Shown in pieces: positions 8,215 to 17,177 of a DNA stretch of 64,000 bases. Below the pieces are notes generated by a model. It was not told the origin of the DNA. It did not search any database and saw only the letters and a list, made by a program, of their open reading frames with translations. This stretch comes from an uncultured Lachnospiraceae bacterium (lineage in GTDB: Bacteria > Bacillota > Clostridia > Lachnospirales > Lachnospiraceae), in the NCBI GenBank assembly GCA_910586015.1, contig CAJUGJ010000007.1, forward strand, positions 70,435 through 134,434. The letters are read 5' to 3'. The stretch's first letter is position 1. Each line of letters begins with the position of its first letter. The position numbers were made by a program, and so were the translations under genes.

Positions 8215-8673
8215 ATGATGGTAAATTTCTATGAAAACATAGAGGATTCTTTATTAAAATTTGCTGTTATAATAGCTAAAACAGATAACAAATATATCTT
8301 TTGTAAGCATAAAGATAGAAATACATTGGAAATTCCAGGTGGTCATAGAGAATTTGGTGAGAATATTTTAGATACAGCAAAAAGAGAATTATACGAAGAA
8401 ACAGGAGCAATCCAGTTTGAAATTACTCCTGTTTGTGTATATTCTGTTATAGCAAAAGAAAACTTTAATGGACAAGAAACATTTGGAATGTTATATTATG
8501 CAGATATTAAGTCATTTGAAGAAAAACTACATAATGAGATAGAAAAGATTATAATTACAGATGAACTACCAACAGATTGGACATATCCGAAAATACAGCC
8601 AAGACTAATACAAGAAGCAGAAAAAAGAGGAGGAGACAGAAACAAAAACGCTGTTTCTGTAAATATTTACTAA
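8215..8673 (+). CDS. Nudix hydrolase
   Basis: A 152-aa protein with a perfect Nudix box at residues 43-65: G, five residues, E49, seven residues, then RELYEETG. The family hydrolyses nucleoside diphosphates linked to a second moiety, using a divalent cation held by the REUXEE glutamates. The rest of the sequence resembles phosphohydrolases of the MutT/YtkD kind, but the substrate cannot be predicted. GGAGG precedes the ATG. It lies 24 bases before the ArsR gene and may be cotranscribed with it. Confidence 0.9.
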   Translation: MMVNFYENIEDSLLKFAVIIAKTDNKYIFCKHKDRNTLEIPGGHREFGENILDTAKRELYEETGAIQFEITPVCVYSVIAKENFNGQETFGMLYYADIKSFEEKLHNEIEKIIITDELPTDWTYPKIQPRLIQEAEKRGGDRNKNAVSVNIY

Positions 8674-8697
8674 TAAAAATAGAGAGGAAAAAGATAA

Positions 8698-9114
8698 ATG
8701 GAATCTAAAATACCCAAATCAAAGTATTGTCTGCGACATATCCCTCACGATCATGGATATGATACAGAACAATTACTTAAGTTTTTACCTACAGAAAAAG
8801 AATTTGCAGAGGCAGCAGATATTTTCAGCCAGCTTTGTGACAGTACAAGGCTTAGAATTTTGTGGTTGCTATGTCATAGTGAAGAGTGTGTAGGAGATAT
8901 TGCAGCAGCAGTAGAGATGAGTGCGCCCGCAGTTTCCCATCATTTAAGAGTATTAAAACAGGCAGGATTGATTACAAGCCGAAGAGAGGGCAAGGAAGTA
9001 TTATATACTCTTAGCGATACAAAAGAGGCCAAGTTAGTACATCAGATGATTGACGGCGTATTTGCAATGAAGTGTCCGGGAAAAAAACATAACAAAAGTG
9101 AGATACAAGAATAA
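8698..9114 (+). CDS. ArsR/SmtB-family metal-responsive repressor
   Basis: A 138-aa winged-helix repressor. The DNA-recognition region is MSAPAVSHHLRVLKQAGLI. The N-terminal CLRHIPHDHG and the helix ILWLLCHSEEC supply Cys/His ligands typical of CadC/SmtB-like sensors of Zn, Cd or Pb. It sits immediately upstream of an HMA protein and a P1B-ATPase, the usual setting of a metal-efflux regulator. A perfect 12-bp dyad lies just after the consensus promoter that follows this gene (9181-9208), a credible binding site. Confidence 0.9.
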   Translation: MESKIPKSKYCLRHIPHDHGYDTEQLLKFLPTEKEFAEAADIFSQLCDSTRLRILWLLCHSEECVGDIAAAVEMSAPAVSHHLRVLKQAGLITSRREGKEVLYTLSDTKEAKLVHQMIDGVFAMKCPGKKHNKSEIQE

Positions 9115-9143
9115 AATGATTTATGATTTCTTTAAAAATTCTA

Positions 9144-9208
9144 TTGACAAAGACAGAAGAAAGGATTATAATTTTGTCAAAATCAATTAAACGATTGTTT
9201 AATTGATT
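9144..9208 (+). promoter_or_regulatory. Consensus promoter and 12-bp dyad operator of the metal-efflux genes
   Basis: TTGACA (9144-9149), 17 bases, TATAAT (9167-9172). Directly downstream, AATCAATTAAAC (9181-9192) and GTTTAATTGATT (9197-9208) form a perfect inverted repeat with a 4-base centre covering the expected start site. This fits repression by the adjacent ArsR/SmtB protein. Confidence 0.9.
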
Positions 9209-9240
9209 AAATATAAAATGGATGGAAAGGATGAAATAAG

Positions 9241-9462
9241 ATGAAAAAAGTTTACAAATTACAGGATTTAGATTGTGCAAATTGTGCTGCAAAGATTGAG
9301 GATGCGATTGGAAAGATTGCAGGGGTTGAAAAGGCAAGTGTCAGTTTTTTATCCCAAAAGATGACCATTGAGGCACAGGATTTTGACCATGAAAGAATTT
9401 TAGAGGAAGCAAAAAAGATTATTAAAAAATTAGAACCAGAAGTGGTTGTACTTACAAAATAA
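9241..9462 (+). CDS. Stand-alone heavy-metal-associated (HMA) domain protein
   Basis: A 73-aa ferredoxin-like HMA domain with the metal-binding loop DCANCAAK (Cys12, Cys15). Such domains carry soft metals and are usually fused to the N-terminus of P1B-ATPases. Here the domain is a separate gene 44 bases before an ATPase that lacks it, so it probably delivers metal to that pump or senses load. It starts at ATG 9241 and is expressed from the dyad-controlled promoter at 9144. Confidence 0.92.
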   Translation: MKKVYKLQDLDCANCAAKIEDAIGKIAGVEKASVSFLSQKMTIEAQDFDHERILEEAKKIIKKLEPEVVVLTK

Positions 9463-9506
9463 AAATAGATGATTTTTAAAAACTGCGTAGGAAAGGGGAG
9501 GAATAT

Positions 9507-11378
9507 ATGACAAAGCAAAAAAAGATGTTAATTCGAATTTTAGCTGCATTTGCAGTATTTGTGTTAGGATATGTGCTTCCCTTTGAGGGAGTTTTAAAGT
9601 TAAGTGTATTTTTAGTATCATATGCTGTGATAGGATATGATATTTTATGGAAAGCGGTTCGAGGAATTTTCAAAGGTCAAGTATTTGATGAAAATTTTCT
9701 TATGGCACTTGCTACAGTAGGAGCCTTTTTTGTAGGAGAATATCCAGAAGGTGTTGCAGTTATGTTGTTTTATCAAGTAGGAGAATTGTTTCAATCCTAT
9801 GCAGTAAATCAGTCAAGAAAGTCGATTGCTTCTTTAATGGATATTTGCCCAGAGTATGCCAATGTTTTAAGACAAGGAAAGATAGAAATAGTGGATCCAG
9901 AAGAAGTTTCAGTTGATGAATGGATCTTAATTAAACCGGGTGAAAAAATTCCGTTAGATGGAATTGTGACAGATGGTACTTCCACACTTGACACTTCTGC
10001 TCTGACAGGAGAGTCAATACCTAGAACAGTTTTGACAGGAGATTCTGTTATCAGTGGTTGTATTAATTTAAATGGGACACTAACTGTACAGGTAACGAAG
10101 GAATATGATGATTGTACTGTGACAAAAATTTTAGAACTTGTAGAAAATGCCAGTTCAAGAAAGGCAAATGCCGAAAATTTTATCACGAAATTTGCAAGAT
10201 ATTATACTCCTGCGGTTGTGATTGCGGCTCTATTATTAGCATTTTTACCACCGATTTTTATACAAGGAGAAAGTCTTTCTGCATGGATTTATAGGGCTTT
10301 GATTTTCTTAGTAGTATCGTGTCCATGTGCATTAGTAATCTCGATTCCACTTGGTTTTTTTGGAGGAATCGGAGCAGCTTCTAAGCAAGGAGTTTTAATT
10401 AAAGGAAGTAACTATCTGGAATTATTGGCAGAAACACAACTGGTGGTTTTTGATAAAACGGGTACTTTGACAAAGGGCAATTTTGCAGTAACTAAAATTG
10501 AACCAGTTTCAATGAGTACAGAAGAATTATTAGAACTAACTGCAAAGGTAGAAAGTTATTCCAATCATCCCATTTCAAATTCGATTTGTGCTGCATATGA
10601 AAAGCAAACTGGAACAAAAATAAATGCAGAAAAAATTTCAATAGAAGAAATTGCCGGACATGGAATTCATGCTATAATAGATGGAAAACAAGTTTATGTA
10701 GGAAATGAAAAGTTGATGAAGGAATTTAAAATTCCATATCAGAAAACAGATGAAGTTGGAACCGTTGTTTATACAGCAGTAGATAAAACATTTGCAGGAA
10801 GTATTGTAATTTCAGATCAGATCAAGCCAGATTCTGCAATGGCTATTAGCGGTCTAAAGACTGCCGGAGTGAAAAAGACCGTCATGCTTACAGGCGATGC
10901 AGATGTAGTTGGTCAGAAGGTCGCAAAAGAGTTATCTTTAGATGAAGTTTATACAGAACTACTTCCAGCAGATAAAGTGGAAAAGATGGAAGAGTTGCTA
11001 AAAGAGAAATCCGAGAAAGGAAAATTAGCATTCGTTGGAGATGGAATCAATGATGCACCAGTACTTGCCAGAGCAGATATTGGAATTGCAATGGGAGGTT
11101 TAGGTTCAGACGCAGCGATTGAGGCAGCAGATGTAGTAATTATGACAGATGAACCATCTAAAATTGTAACCGCAATGGAAATTGCAAAACGGACTTTACG
11201 GATTGTTAAACAAAATATTGTTTTTGCACTTTTAGTAAAAGCAGTTGTATTAATTTTAGGAGCTATAGGACTTTCAAATATGTGGGAAGCAGTATTTGCA
11301 GATGTAGGTGTTTCTGTCATTGCAATTATTAATTCCATTCGTGTGTTAAGAACAAAACCAACTATCAAAAAGAAATAA
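9507..11378 (+). CDS. cadA: P1B-type heavy-metal-exporting ATPase (Cd/Zn/Pb class)
   Basis: A 623-aa P-type ATPase with the transport motif CPC (Cys272-Pro-Cys274), the phosphorylation loop DKTGTLT (Asp316), the P1B-specific SNHPIS and the hinge GDGINDAPVLARADIG. The TGES actuator motif is in STLDTSALTGES. CPC followed by ALVISIPLGFFGG is typical of the Zn/Cd/Pb subgroup. The N-terminal HMA domain is absent and encoded separately upstream. GGGGAGG precedes the ATG. Export of Zn, Cd or Pb under ArsR control is the likely role; the exact metal is inferred. Confidence 0.93.
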   Translation: MTKQKKMLIRILAAFAVFVLGYVLPFEGVLKLSVFLVSYAVIGYDILWKAVRGIFKGQVFDENFLMALATVGAFFVGEYPEGVAVMLFYQVGELFQSYAVNQSRKSIASLMDICPEYANVLRQGKIEIVDPEEVSVDEWILIKPGEKIPLDGIVTDGTSTLDTSALTGESIPRTVLTGDSVISGCINLNGTLTVQVTKEYDDCTVTKILELVENASSRKANAENFITKFARYYTPAVVIAALLLAFLPPIFIQGESLSAWIYRALIFLVVSCPCALVISIPLGFFGGIGAASKQGVLIKGSNYLELLAETQLVVFDKTGTLTKGNFAVTKIEPVSMSTEELLELTAKVESYSNHPISNSICAAYEKQTGTKINAEKISIEEIAGHGIHAIIDGKQVYVGNEKLMKEFKIPYQKTDEVGTVVYTAVDKTFAGSIVISDQIKPDSAMAISGLKTAGVKKTVMLTGDADVVGQKVAKELSLDEVYTELLPADKVEKMEELLKEKSEKGKLAFVGDGINDAPVLARADIGIAMGGLGSDAAIEAADVVIMTDEPSKIVTAMEIAKRTLRIVKQNIVFALLVKAVVLILGAIGLSNMWEAVFADVGVSVIAIINSIRVLRTKPTIKKK

Positions 11379-11530
11379 AGTCATATAAACAGTTAAACTG
11401 CCCTTTTGGAACAGTACATGACATGAAACGAACTATATATAACATGGTTGTAATAGAAAGCTTCTTTATTGCCGAAATGATTTTAAAAGCTACTTCTATT
11501 AATTTTATTTTGGTGATAAGGAGGTTTTGT

Positions 11531-12019
11531 ATGAAAGCTGGAAGTATGGAAGGATTGATTGGAGCAAATGTAAATATAAGGTTATCAAATACACCGATGC
11601 GAGTGTATAGGGATGCAGAGCACAGAGGAGATACCAAAGTGATGAAACGTGCTATGCAGTATGTCACGGATTTTCAAGAGAAAGCACAGAAATACAGTGA
11701 TAAAGCACAGGAAGAACTCAAGAAAGAACTAAAAGAAGAACGTAAGGAACAAAAACTAAAGCATGAACAAGCTCTTGAACGTAAAGAAGAAGTAAAAGAA
11801 TATGTAGAAAAGATACAGGAGAATAATAAGTTAGACATTTCTAAAACAGACAGTATAGAAATCAGTGAAGAAGGAAAGATAATTCTTAAAAACAATTCAC
11901 AGACAGAAGAATCCACTTTAGAAAATACTAATATAAAAATATATACAAGTAAAGGAAAATCAATATCAACCGAACCGACTATTAAATCTGTTGATAAAAA
12001 AATTGATATAATAGTTTAA
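11531..12019 (+). CDS. Unknown coiled-coil protein
   Basis: A 162-aa protein starting at ATG 11531 behind ATAAGGAGGTTTTGT. The longer frame from 11423 lacks a comparable site. Residues 1-40 (GLIGANVNIRLSNTPM, YRDAEHRGD) are followed by a long Lys/Glu-rich coiled coil (about 45-105) and a polar tail. There is no signal peptide or membrane helix. The family is not recognised. It directly precedes the radical SAM remnant on the same strand, but a functional link is unproven. Confidence 0.65.
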   Translation: MKAGSMEGLIGANVNIRLSNTPMRVYRDAEHRGDTKVMKRAMQYVTDFQEKAQKYSDKAQEELKKELKEERKEQKLKHEQALERKEEVKEYVEKIQENNKLDISKTDSIEISEEGKIILKNNSQTEESTLENTNIKIYTSKGKSISTEPTIKSVDKKIDIIV

Positions 12020-12043
12020 ACGTTTTTTATACTTCAAAAAAAT

Positions 12044-12757
12044 ATGATTTCATATTGTATTCATTGTTATGGTCAATTTGGGCGATATAAGCAATATTCT
12101 AATCTTACATATGAATACTTAAAATCTATAAAAAAAGATATAGATTTATTACATACTAGATCGATTGCCTTAACTGGTGGAGAAGTATTGACACATAAAG
12201 AGTTTGAAAAGATAGCTATGTTCTTTTTAAAAAATGGTTTTAATGTAGTTATTTTTTCGAATGGATATAATTATAAAAGAATGAAAAACTTTTTGGAACT
12301 TTCAAAAGATTATCATATGACAATAAAGATTAGTATTGACGGATTAAATGATACTCATAATTTAATACCAAGAAGAAAAAATTCCTATGAAAATGCTATA
12401 AAAATGTTAGATATATTAAAAAATTACGATAATGTTGATACTAATGTTAGCACTGTAATTATGCGTGAAAATTTAAAAGAGGTTGATGAATTAATTGACA
12501 TCATAAAAAATAGATATCCTAAATTTACTCATCAATTAGATATTATATCACCTATATTAAATGCAAGAAAAAATCAATCGCTTTTTACACTTTCAGAAAT
12601 ACAAAAATATATAATCGTTATTCAAATGTAACTTAAAAAAGAAGTGTAATACTGTAAATTGTAGATTATTAGCACAAGGATATAGGAATGATAGTAGTAA
12701 GCCTAATCCACTTACATGTATGGTAGAAAGGATAAAACAAATTGAAAATAATTTTTG
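12044..12757 (+). pseudogene. Degraded radical SAM/SPASM-like peptide maturase
   Basis: The 195-aa frame 12044-12631 resembles the radical SAM core from the cluster loop onward: CIHCYG, the TGGEVL motif and the KISIDGLNDTHN strand. Only two of the three cysteines of CxxxCxxC are present, because the N-terminus is missing. After a frameshift near 12630-12660, another frame continues NCRLLAQGYRNDSSKPNPL, TCMVERI and stops at 12757, like a SPASM-type tail. Such enzymes modify ribosomal peptides. It cannot assemble the canonical 4Fe-4S cluster and is best called a pseudogene. Confidence 0.75.
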
Positions 12758-14352
12758 ATATGATTAAATTACTAATATCAAGGAGTAAAAAAACTTTTTT
12801 AAAAAGTGCCTGTTTTGTTATTTTGCTTTCTGGTATGCAGATTATACTTCCAATATCCATGCGTTGGATGATATCTTTTACAGAAGAAAAACAATCTTAT
12901 ATCGTACTAACTATTTGCATTTTTGGCTATGCCATTTTACTTTTGATAAATAATTTTGTTCATATTGGATGGACTTATTCTCTTGATTGGTTAGGCGGAG
13001 AAATTTTGGAAGGAATACGAATGGATTTATATGATGCAATTTTGAAGGCAGATTACAAAGAACTTTTAAAAATTGGAAAGGAAAAACTGAAAAATATCCT
13101 CTACATGGACACTCTTAATATTTTTCAATCAGTAAGTGTTCAGGGTATGCAAATTATTAGCAATATCTTTTTAATCTTTATTTTTTTATTAGTTTCTTTT
13201 TTTATTAATCAATGGCTATCATTAGTACTTTTATTATCTTCTATTCTTGGTTTTTTTCTCTCTATGGCTTCACGAAAACCGATTGCAGCGGCATCGATGA
13301 AAGTTAATTTAAAGATGAAAGAGGATAACAAAGTAACAAATGAATATATTGATGCAATGGAATTATTAAAAACAAATGAGTTGGAATATTATTTTAGAGA
13401 AAAGGGGAAATCCAGTTTATGGGATTTTATTCACACTGCATTAAGAGCAGATAAAATATTAGTTTTTTTAAAACAAATGATAACTGACTTTCATCAACTT
13501 GTTTCAGTTGGAATTTCTGCATTTTTGGCTATGAGTATGCGAGATACCGTCACTGCAGGAGACTTAGTATACTATATCTTTGTAACCGATATGATTTTAA
13601 ATACCAGTCAGGCTATTGAAACAGGATTGTATTCTTTAATACGTATGCTTCCAGCATTTGAAAATATAACTAAGATTCTTCATTTAAAAGAAACAAAAGG
13701 TACAGAAATATTGAGTAGTATTGATACGATTTCATTTAAAAATGTTAGCTTTTATTATGAAAATAATCAAAAATCTATTATAAATAATCTTTCTGCTGAA
13801 TTTAAGACGGGTGATATTATTCGAATAGCTGGCGAAAACGGAAGTGGAAAATCTACATTTATAAAGTTATTGGTAGGACTACTACATCCAGAAACAGGAG
13901 AAATTTGTTTTAACGGGATACCCATTCATGAATTATCGTCAAGCTGTTTAAAAAAACAAATTATTTATATTAATCAGGATGAGATTATTTTAAATGATAC
14001 TGTAAATAATTATTTAAAAGCAATATCTGATTTGGAATTAGAGGATGAAACAATAGAAGCATTAAAAAACAAAGTAAAGTTTGATAAAGAAATTGTAACA
14101 GTCCGCGAAAATGGAAATTCTCTATCAGGGGGTCAACGAAAAAAGATGCTTTTAATGAAGCTATTGTTACGATATCAAGGAGCATCAGTAATTATATTAG
14201 ATGAAATTGAAGCTGGATTAGATTTAGAAAGTAAAGAATTTGTGATAGAGTTAGAAAAAGAAATTTTAAGTAATCGGAAGAATTGTATTATATTTAAAAT
14301 TACACATGAGGAGAAAATAGGATTTTATAATAAGGTCATACAAATGAGTTAA
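12742..14352 (+). CDS. ABC-type exporter (fused membrane and ATPase domains)
   Basis: A 536-aa half-transporter. About six transmembrane helices fill residues 15-310 and an ATPase domain follows, with Walker A GENGSGKST, signature LSGGQRKK, Walker B VIILDEIE and an H-loop in ITHEEK. There is no N-terminal C39 peptidase domain. Translation may begin at TTG 12742 (behind AGAAAGGA) or ATG 12760, directly after the stop of the radical SAM remnant. Position next to that gene suggests export of a modified peptide, but no precursor gene was found and the substrate is unknown. Confidence 0.88.
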   Translation: MKIIFDMIKLLISRSKKTFLKSACFVILLSGMQIILPISMRWMISFTEEKQSYIVLTICIFGYAILLLINNFVHIGWTYSLDWLGGEILEGIRMDLYDAILKADYKELLKIGKEKLKNILYMDTLNIFQSVSVQGMQIISNIFLIFIFLLVSFFINQWLSLVLLLSSILGFFLSMASRKPIAAASMKVNLKMKEDNKVTNEYIDAMELLKTNELEYYFREKGKSSLWDFIHTALRADKILVFLKQMITDFHQLVSVGISAFLAMSMRDTVTAGDLVYYIFVTDMILNTSQAIETGLYSLIRMLPAFENITKILHLKETKGTEILSSIDTISFKNVSFYYENNQKSIINNLSAEFKTGDIIRIAGENGSGKSTFIKLLVGLLHPETGEICFNGIPIHELSSSCLKKQIIYINQDEIILNDTVNNYLKAISDLELEDETIEALKNKVKFDKEIVTVRENGNSLSGGQRKKMLLMKLLLRYQGASVIILDEIEAGLDLESKEFVIELEKEILSNRKNCIIFKITHEEKIGFYNKVIQMS

Positions 14353-14436
14353 TACTAGAAGATTAGTATTAATCCTAAAAAAAGAAACATTAGAAAGTAG
14401 ATATACCAAAATATTTCCAGTAAGGAGGCTATTATA

Positions 14437-14853
14437 TTGCAAATACACAAGATAGTACAAAGAGATCTTAGTGAAATAGAAGAAAAAACAATAAATCATT
14501 TTAGATATTATTATAATAACAAGAAATGTTTTGCATTAATTGGTGATTATGTAGTTGTTGCATTATCAGATGATAATTCTTCCAATCTAGAAAAGTTAAA
14601 ACAAGAAACATTAGAGAAGATTTCTCAAGTATTAAATACTCCACCCGATTTTAGTACATATGTGATGGATGATAGATTTGGATTGGTGGTAATGAATTAT
14701 GGAATACATGCAGTAAGTCCAGAGCAATTATCGGACGGAGAAATTGAGACAGAGAAAGTAAAAATTGCTACAGCACTAATAATAAGAAGTTTATGTCTCG
14801 AGGCATGTGAAGCTGGTAATATCATTGCGATAAATGATGAAGAACTTAAGTAA
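14437..14853 (+). CDS. Unknown 138-aa protein downstream of the ABC exporter
   Basis: The gene starts at TTG 14437 behind AGTAAGGAGGCTATTATA and ends before the terminator at 14881. It encodes a soluble alpha/beta protein with a cysteine pair near the end (LCLEACEAGN). No family is recognised. It closes the transcription unit of the ABC exporter, where immunity or accessory proteins often lie, but that role is only inferred from position. Confidence 0.65.
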   Translation: MQIHKIVQRDLSEIEEKTINHFRYYYNNKKCFALIGDYVVVALSDDNSSNLEKLKQETLEKISQVLNTPPDFSTYVMDDRFGLVVMNYGIHAVSPEQLSDGEIETEKVKIATALIIRSLCLEACEAGNIIAINDEELK

Positions 14854-14880
14854 GTTTTATATATTAAGTAATAGCAAAAA

Positions 14881-14920
14881 AACCTCTACTTTAAAACTAC
14901 AATAAAGTAGAGGTTTTTTG
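14881..14920 (+). terminator. Rho-independent terminator
   Basis: Thirteen-bp perfect stem AACCTCTACTTTA (14881-14893) / TAAAGTAGAGGTT (14903-14915) followed by TTTT. It closes the exporter locus. The stretch 14921-15055 shows no gene. Confidence 0.92.
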
Positions 14921-15055
14921 ACAAATACTATTTCGCTTCTTTGCATTGTCTATTTTCAGAGTGCCCTGAAATTGCTGAAATATTTTTTCTTTTGTCTTAC
15001 TGTTGGAATTTCATCCTATCCCATGTGTTTACTCTGTTTATAAAACTAAAATACA

Positions 15056-15084
15056 TTGACACTACTATATGGGAAGTATATAAT
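15056..15084 (+). promoter_or_regulatory. Consensus promoter of the RNA-repair cassette
   Basis: TTGACA (15056-15061), 17 bases, TATAAT (15079-15084), both hexamers perfect, about 40 bases before the unknown gene that leads the cassette. Confidence 0.9.
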
Positions 15085-15126
15085 AATTTCTAATAAATAA
15101 AATCCAAACTCAGAAAGGTGATGCCT

Positions 15127-16302
15127 GTGAATTATATTGAATTAGGAGATAGATTAAACAATATTGGAATTAAATTTATGTATAAGCTTCCATGTCATGT
15201 TTTATATACAGATGATAAACAAACAATTATTTCTGCAAAATTATACCATAATGAAGAGATTAAAAAAATTAGTTGTGCCACATTATGTAGTCATAATTAT
15301 TATAAAAAAATCAAGAAAATGAAGTATGTGTTATTTTCATCTAAGGTAGATTACTGTTGTTATGATACAGGAATTGATATTTTAAAGATAGTTGATGTAA
15401 ATGCAGGTGATGAAGAACAAGTCTCTTACTTATTAAGTATTTTAGATAGAAATTATAATAAAATCGAATACGAAGTTAAAATTAAATATATTACATTTAT
15501 GTTGGGGTATTTTTACTCTATTAATATTGATAATTATGAAGATATATTATCTCAGCTACTTTACTCTAATGATATAAAAGAACCATGTGATATTATAAAT
15601 CAGATTAAATATTATACAGATTATGCGACTGAAACAAATAACATTATATTATATAGTAATTATATAGATAACATATTTAATCATATTGAAAATTTAGATT
15701 GTATTAACGATTATAAATTAAAGTATAAAAAGTGGCTACGTGATAATCTTTCTTCTTATGACACAGTGACTAAAATATTAAGTGAATTTAATATGAATAT
15801 GTTCGTTGCATTTGGTCAGGATGATATTCACTTTTTTACGAATGACAATAACATATTTGGCGTCATGATTGTAAAGTTTGATAGAGTTATTTCTATTAGT
15901 GCAGGTGCTTATATTAGAGGTGATTCCCAAGAAATTGAACACTTAGTAGAGGAATGTAACTCAAATGTCACTGTATTAAACTGTGAAGATTTAGAGTATA
16001 AGATAATTAAGATAGAAAATCTCACAAGTAAGTTTTATATGTTATCTGATTTAATGTGGATGACAGAAGATAATAACATGAGAGCTTCCGATGAGATCTT
16101 ATTTAAGATGTTGACATTTGCTTCTTACGGGACAGACGAGAGAAAGAAAAATCAGTTAGATAGCCAAGTAGATCTAATAAAAATGTCTAGTAGTAGTTAT
16201 TTTTTAGATATTTTAAAAGGGGATATAGAGAGAATTATGTTTAAGGCATATGGAAAAGAATCGGTACCTCCTCTTATAGAAGAATTGACTACCAAAAGCT
16301 GA
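15127..16302 (+). CDS. Unknown 392-aa protein leading the RNA ligase/HD-Pnk cassette
   Basis: The start is placed at GTG 15127 because AAAGGTGAT lies at the right distance; GTG 15118 or ATG 15121 are alternatives. The protein is soluble, Tyr/Ile/Asp-rich and without a P-loop, helix-turn-helix or signal peptide that I can see. It is more AT-rich than its neighbours. A consensus promoter precedes it, and RNA ligase follows after 41 bases on the same strand without a terminator, so cotranscription is likely. I do not recognise the family. A role in sensing or causing RNA damage is a guess from context only. Confidence 0.7.
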   Translation: MNYIELGDRLNNIGIKFMYKLPCHVLYTDDKQTIISAKLYHNEEIKKISCATLCSHNYYKKIKKMKYVLFSSKVDYCCYDTGIDILKIVDVNAGDEEQVSYLLSILDRNYNKIEYEVKIKYITFMLGYFYSINIDNYEDILSQLLYSNDIKEPCDIINQIKYYTDYATETNNIILYSNYIDNIFNHIENLDCINDYKLKYKKWLRDNLSSYDTVTKILSEFNMNMFVAFGQDDIHFFTNDNNIFGVMIVKFDRVISISAGAYIRGDSQEIEHLVEECNSNVTVLNCEDLEYKIIKIENLTSKFYMLSDLMWMTEDNNMRASDEILFKMLTFASYGTDERKKNQLDSQVDLIKMSSSSYFLDILKGDIERIMFKAYGKESVPPLIEELTTKS

Positions 16303-16343
16303 AGAAATCTCTCAGAAATGGATAAAGAATAGAGGGATTAGAT

Positions 16344-17177
16344 ATGGATTTCATGTTTAAGTATCCAAGAACCCGTCATATCGAGGGATCGAAAAAACAG
16401 GTTGGAGATGAAGATTTAGATTATATCAGTTTCAAAGAGATTAAAGGATTTTATGTTGTTTTAGAAGAAAAAGTAGATGGTGCAAACTCAGGAATTAGTT
16501 TTAATGAAAAAGGGGATCTACTTTTGCAAAGCCGTGGGCATTTTTTAAATGGAGGATATGGGGAACGTCAATTTGATTTATTTAAAGTTTGGGCAAACTG
16601 TCATAAAGCAGAGTTATATGAAATTTTAGGAAATCGTTTTATTATGTATGGAGAGTGGCTCTATGCAAAACATACAGAATTTTACGATGCGTTGCCTAAT
16701 TATTTTATGGAGTTTGATATTTTGAACAAACAGACAAAAGAATTTTTAAGTACAAAAAAAAGAAAAGAATTGATAGGAAATTACTCTTTTCTTACCCAGG
16801 TGAAAGTATTATTTGAGGGAAGATTAAATTCTCTCGATGAACTGACCTCTTTTCTTGGACGTTCCTATTTTAAAACCGATCATTTTTTAGAAACATTAGA
16901 AAATCAGTGTAAAGAACAGGGACTTGATCCAGAACTTATTAAGTCACAGACAGATTGTTCTGATCAGATGGAAGGAATTTATATTAAGGTGGAAGGTTCA
17001 AAAGAGGCAGGCGATACAGTAATTGGACGCTGTAAATATGTACGTAGTTCTTTTTTAAATACAATTTTAGACTCTGGAACACATTGGATGAAACGACCTT
17101 TAATTCCAAATGTTCTTTGTGAAGGAATAGATCTATTTTCTTCTGATAATGCAGATTCAGAAAGGAAAGAAATATAA
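16344..17177 (+). CDS. RNA ligase (ATP-dependent nucleotidyltransferase superfamily)
   Basis: A 277-aa ligase. Motif I EKVDGANSG contains the adenylate-accepting Lys43. Motif III/IIIa is MYGEWLYAKH, motif IV EGIYIKVE and motif V RCKYVR. These are the covalent nucleotidyltransferase motifs of Rnl-type RNA ligases that seal 3'-OH/5'-phosphate ends. No OB domain follows, as is usual for RNA rather than DNA ligases. GAGGGATTAGAT precedes the ATG. The stop overlaps the ATG of the HD-Pnk gene (TAATG), so healing and sealing enzymes are translationally coupled. Confidence 0.9.
   Translation: MDFMFKYPRTRHIEGSKKQVGDEDLDYISFKEIKGFYVVLEEKVDGANSGISFNEKGDLLLQSRGHFLNGGYGERQFDLFKVWANCHKAELYEILGNRFIMYGEWLYAKHTEFYDALPNYFMEFDILNKQTKEFLSTKKRKELIGNYSFLTQVKVLFEGRLNSLDELTSFLGRSYFKTDHFLETLENQCKEQGLDPELIKSQTDCSDQMEGIYIKVEGSKEAGDTVIGRCKYVRSSFLNTILDSGTHWMKRPLIPNVLCEGIDLFSSDNADSERKEI

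Noticed and set aside
12044..12631. Functional radical SAM enzyme
   Set aside because: The first cluster cysteine and the N-terminus are missing, and the C-terminal part continues in another frame.
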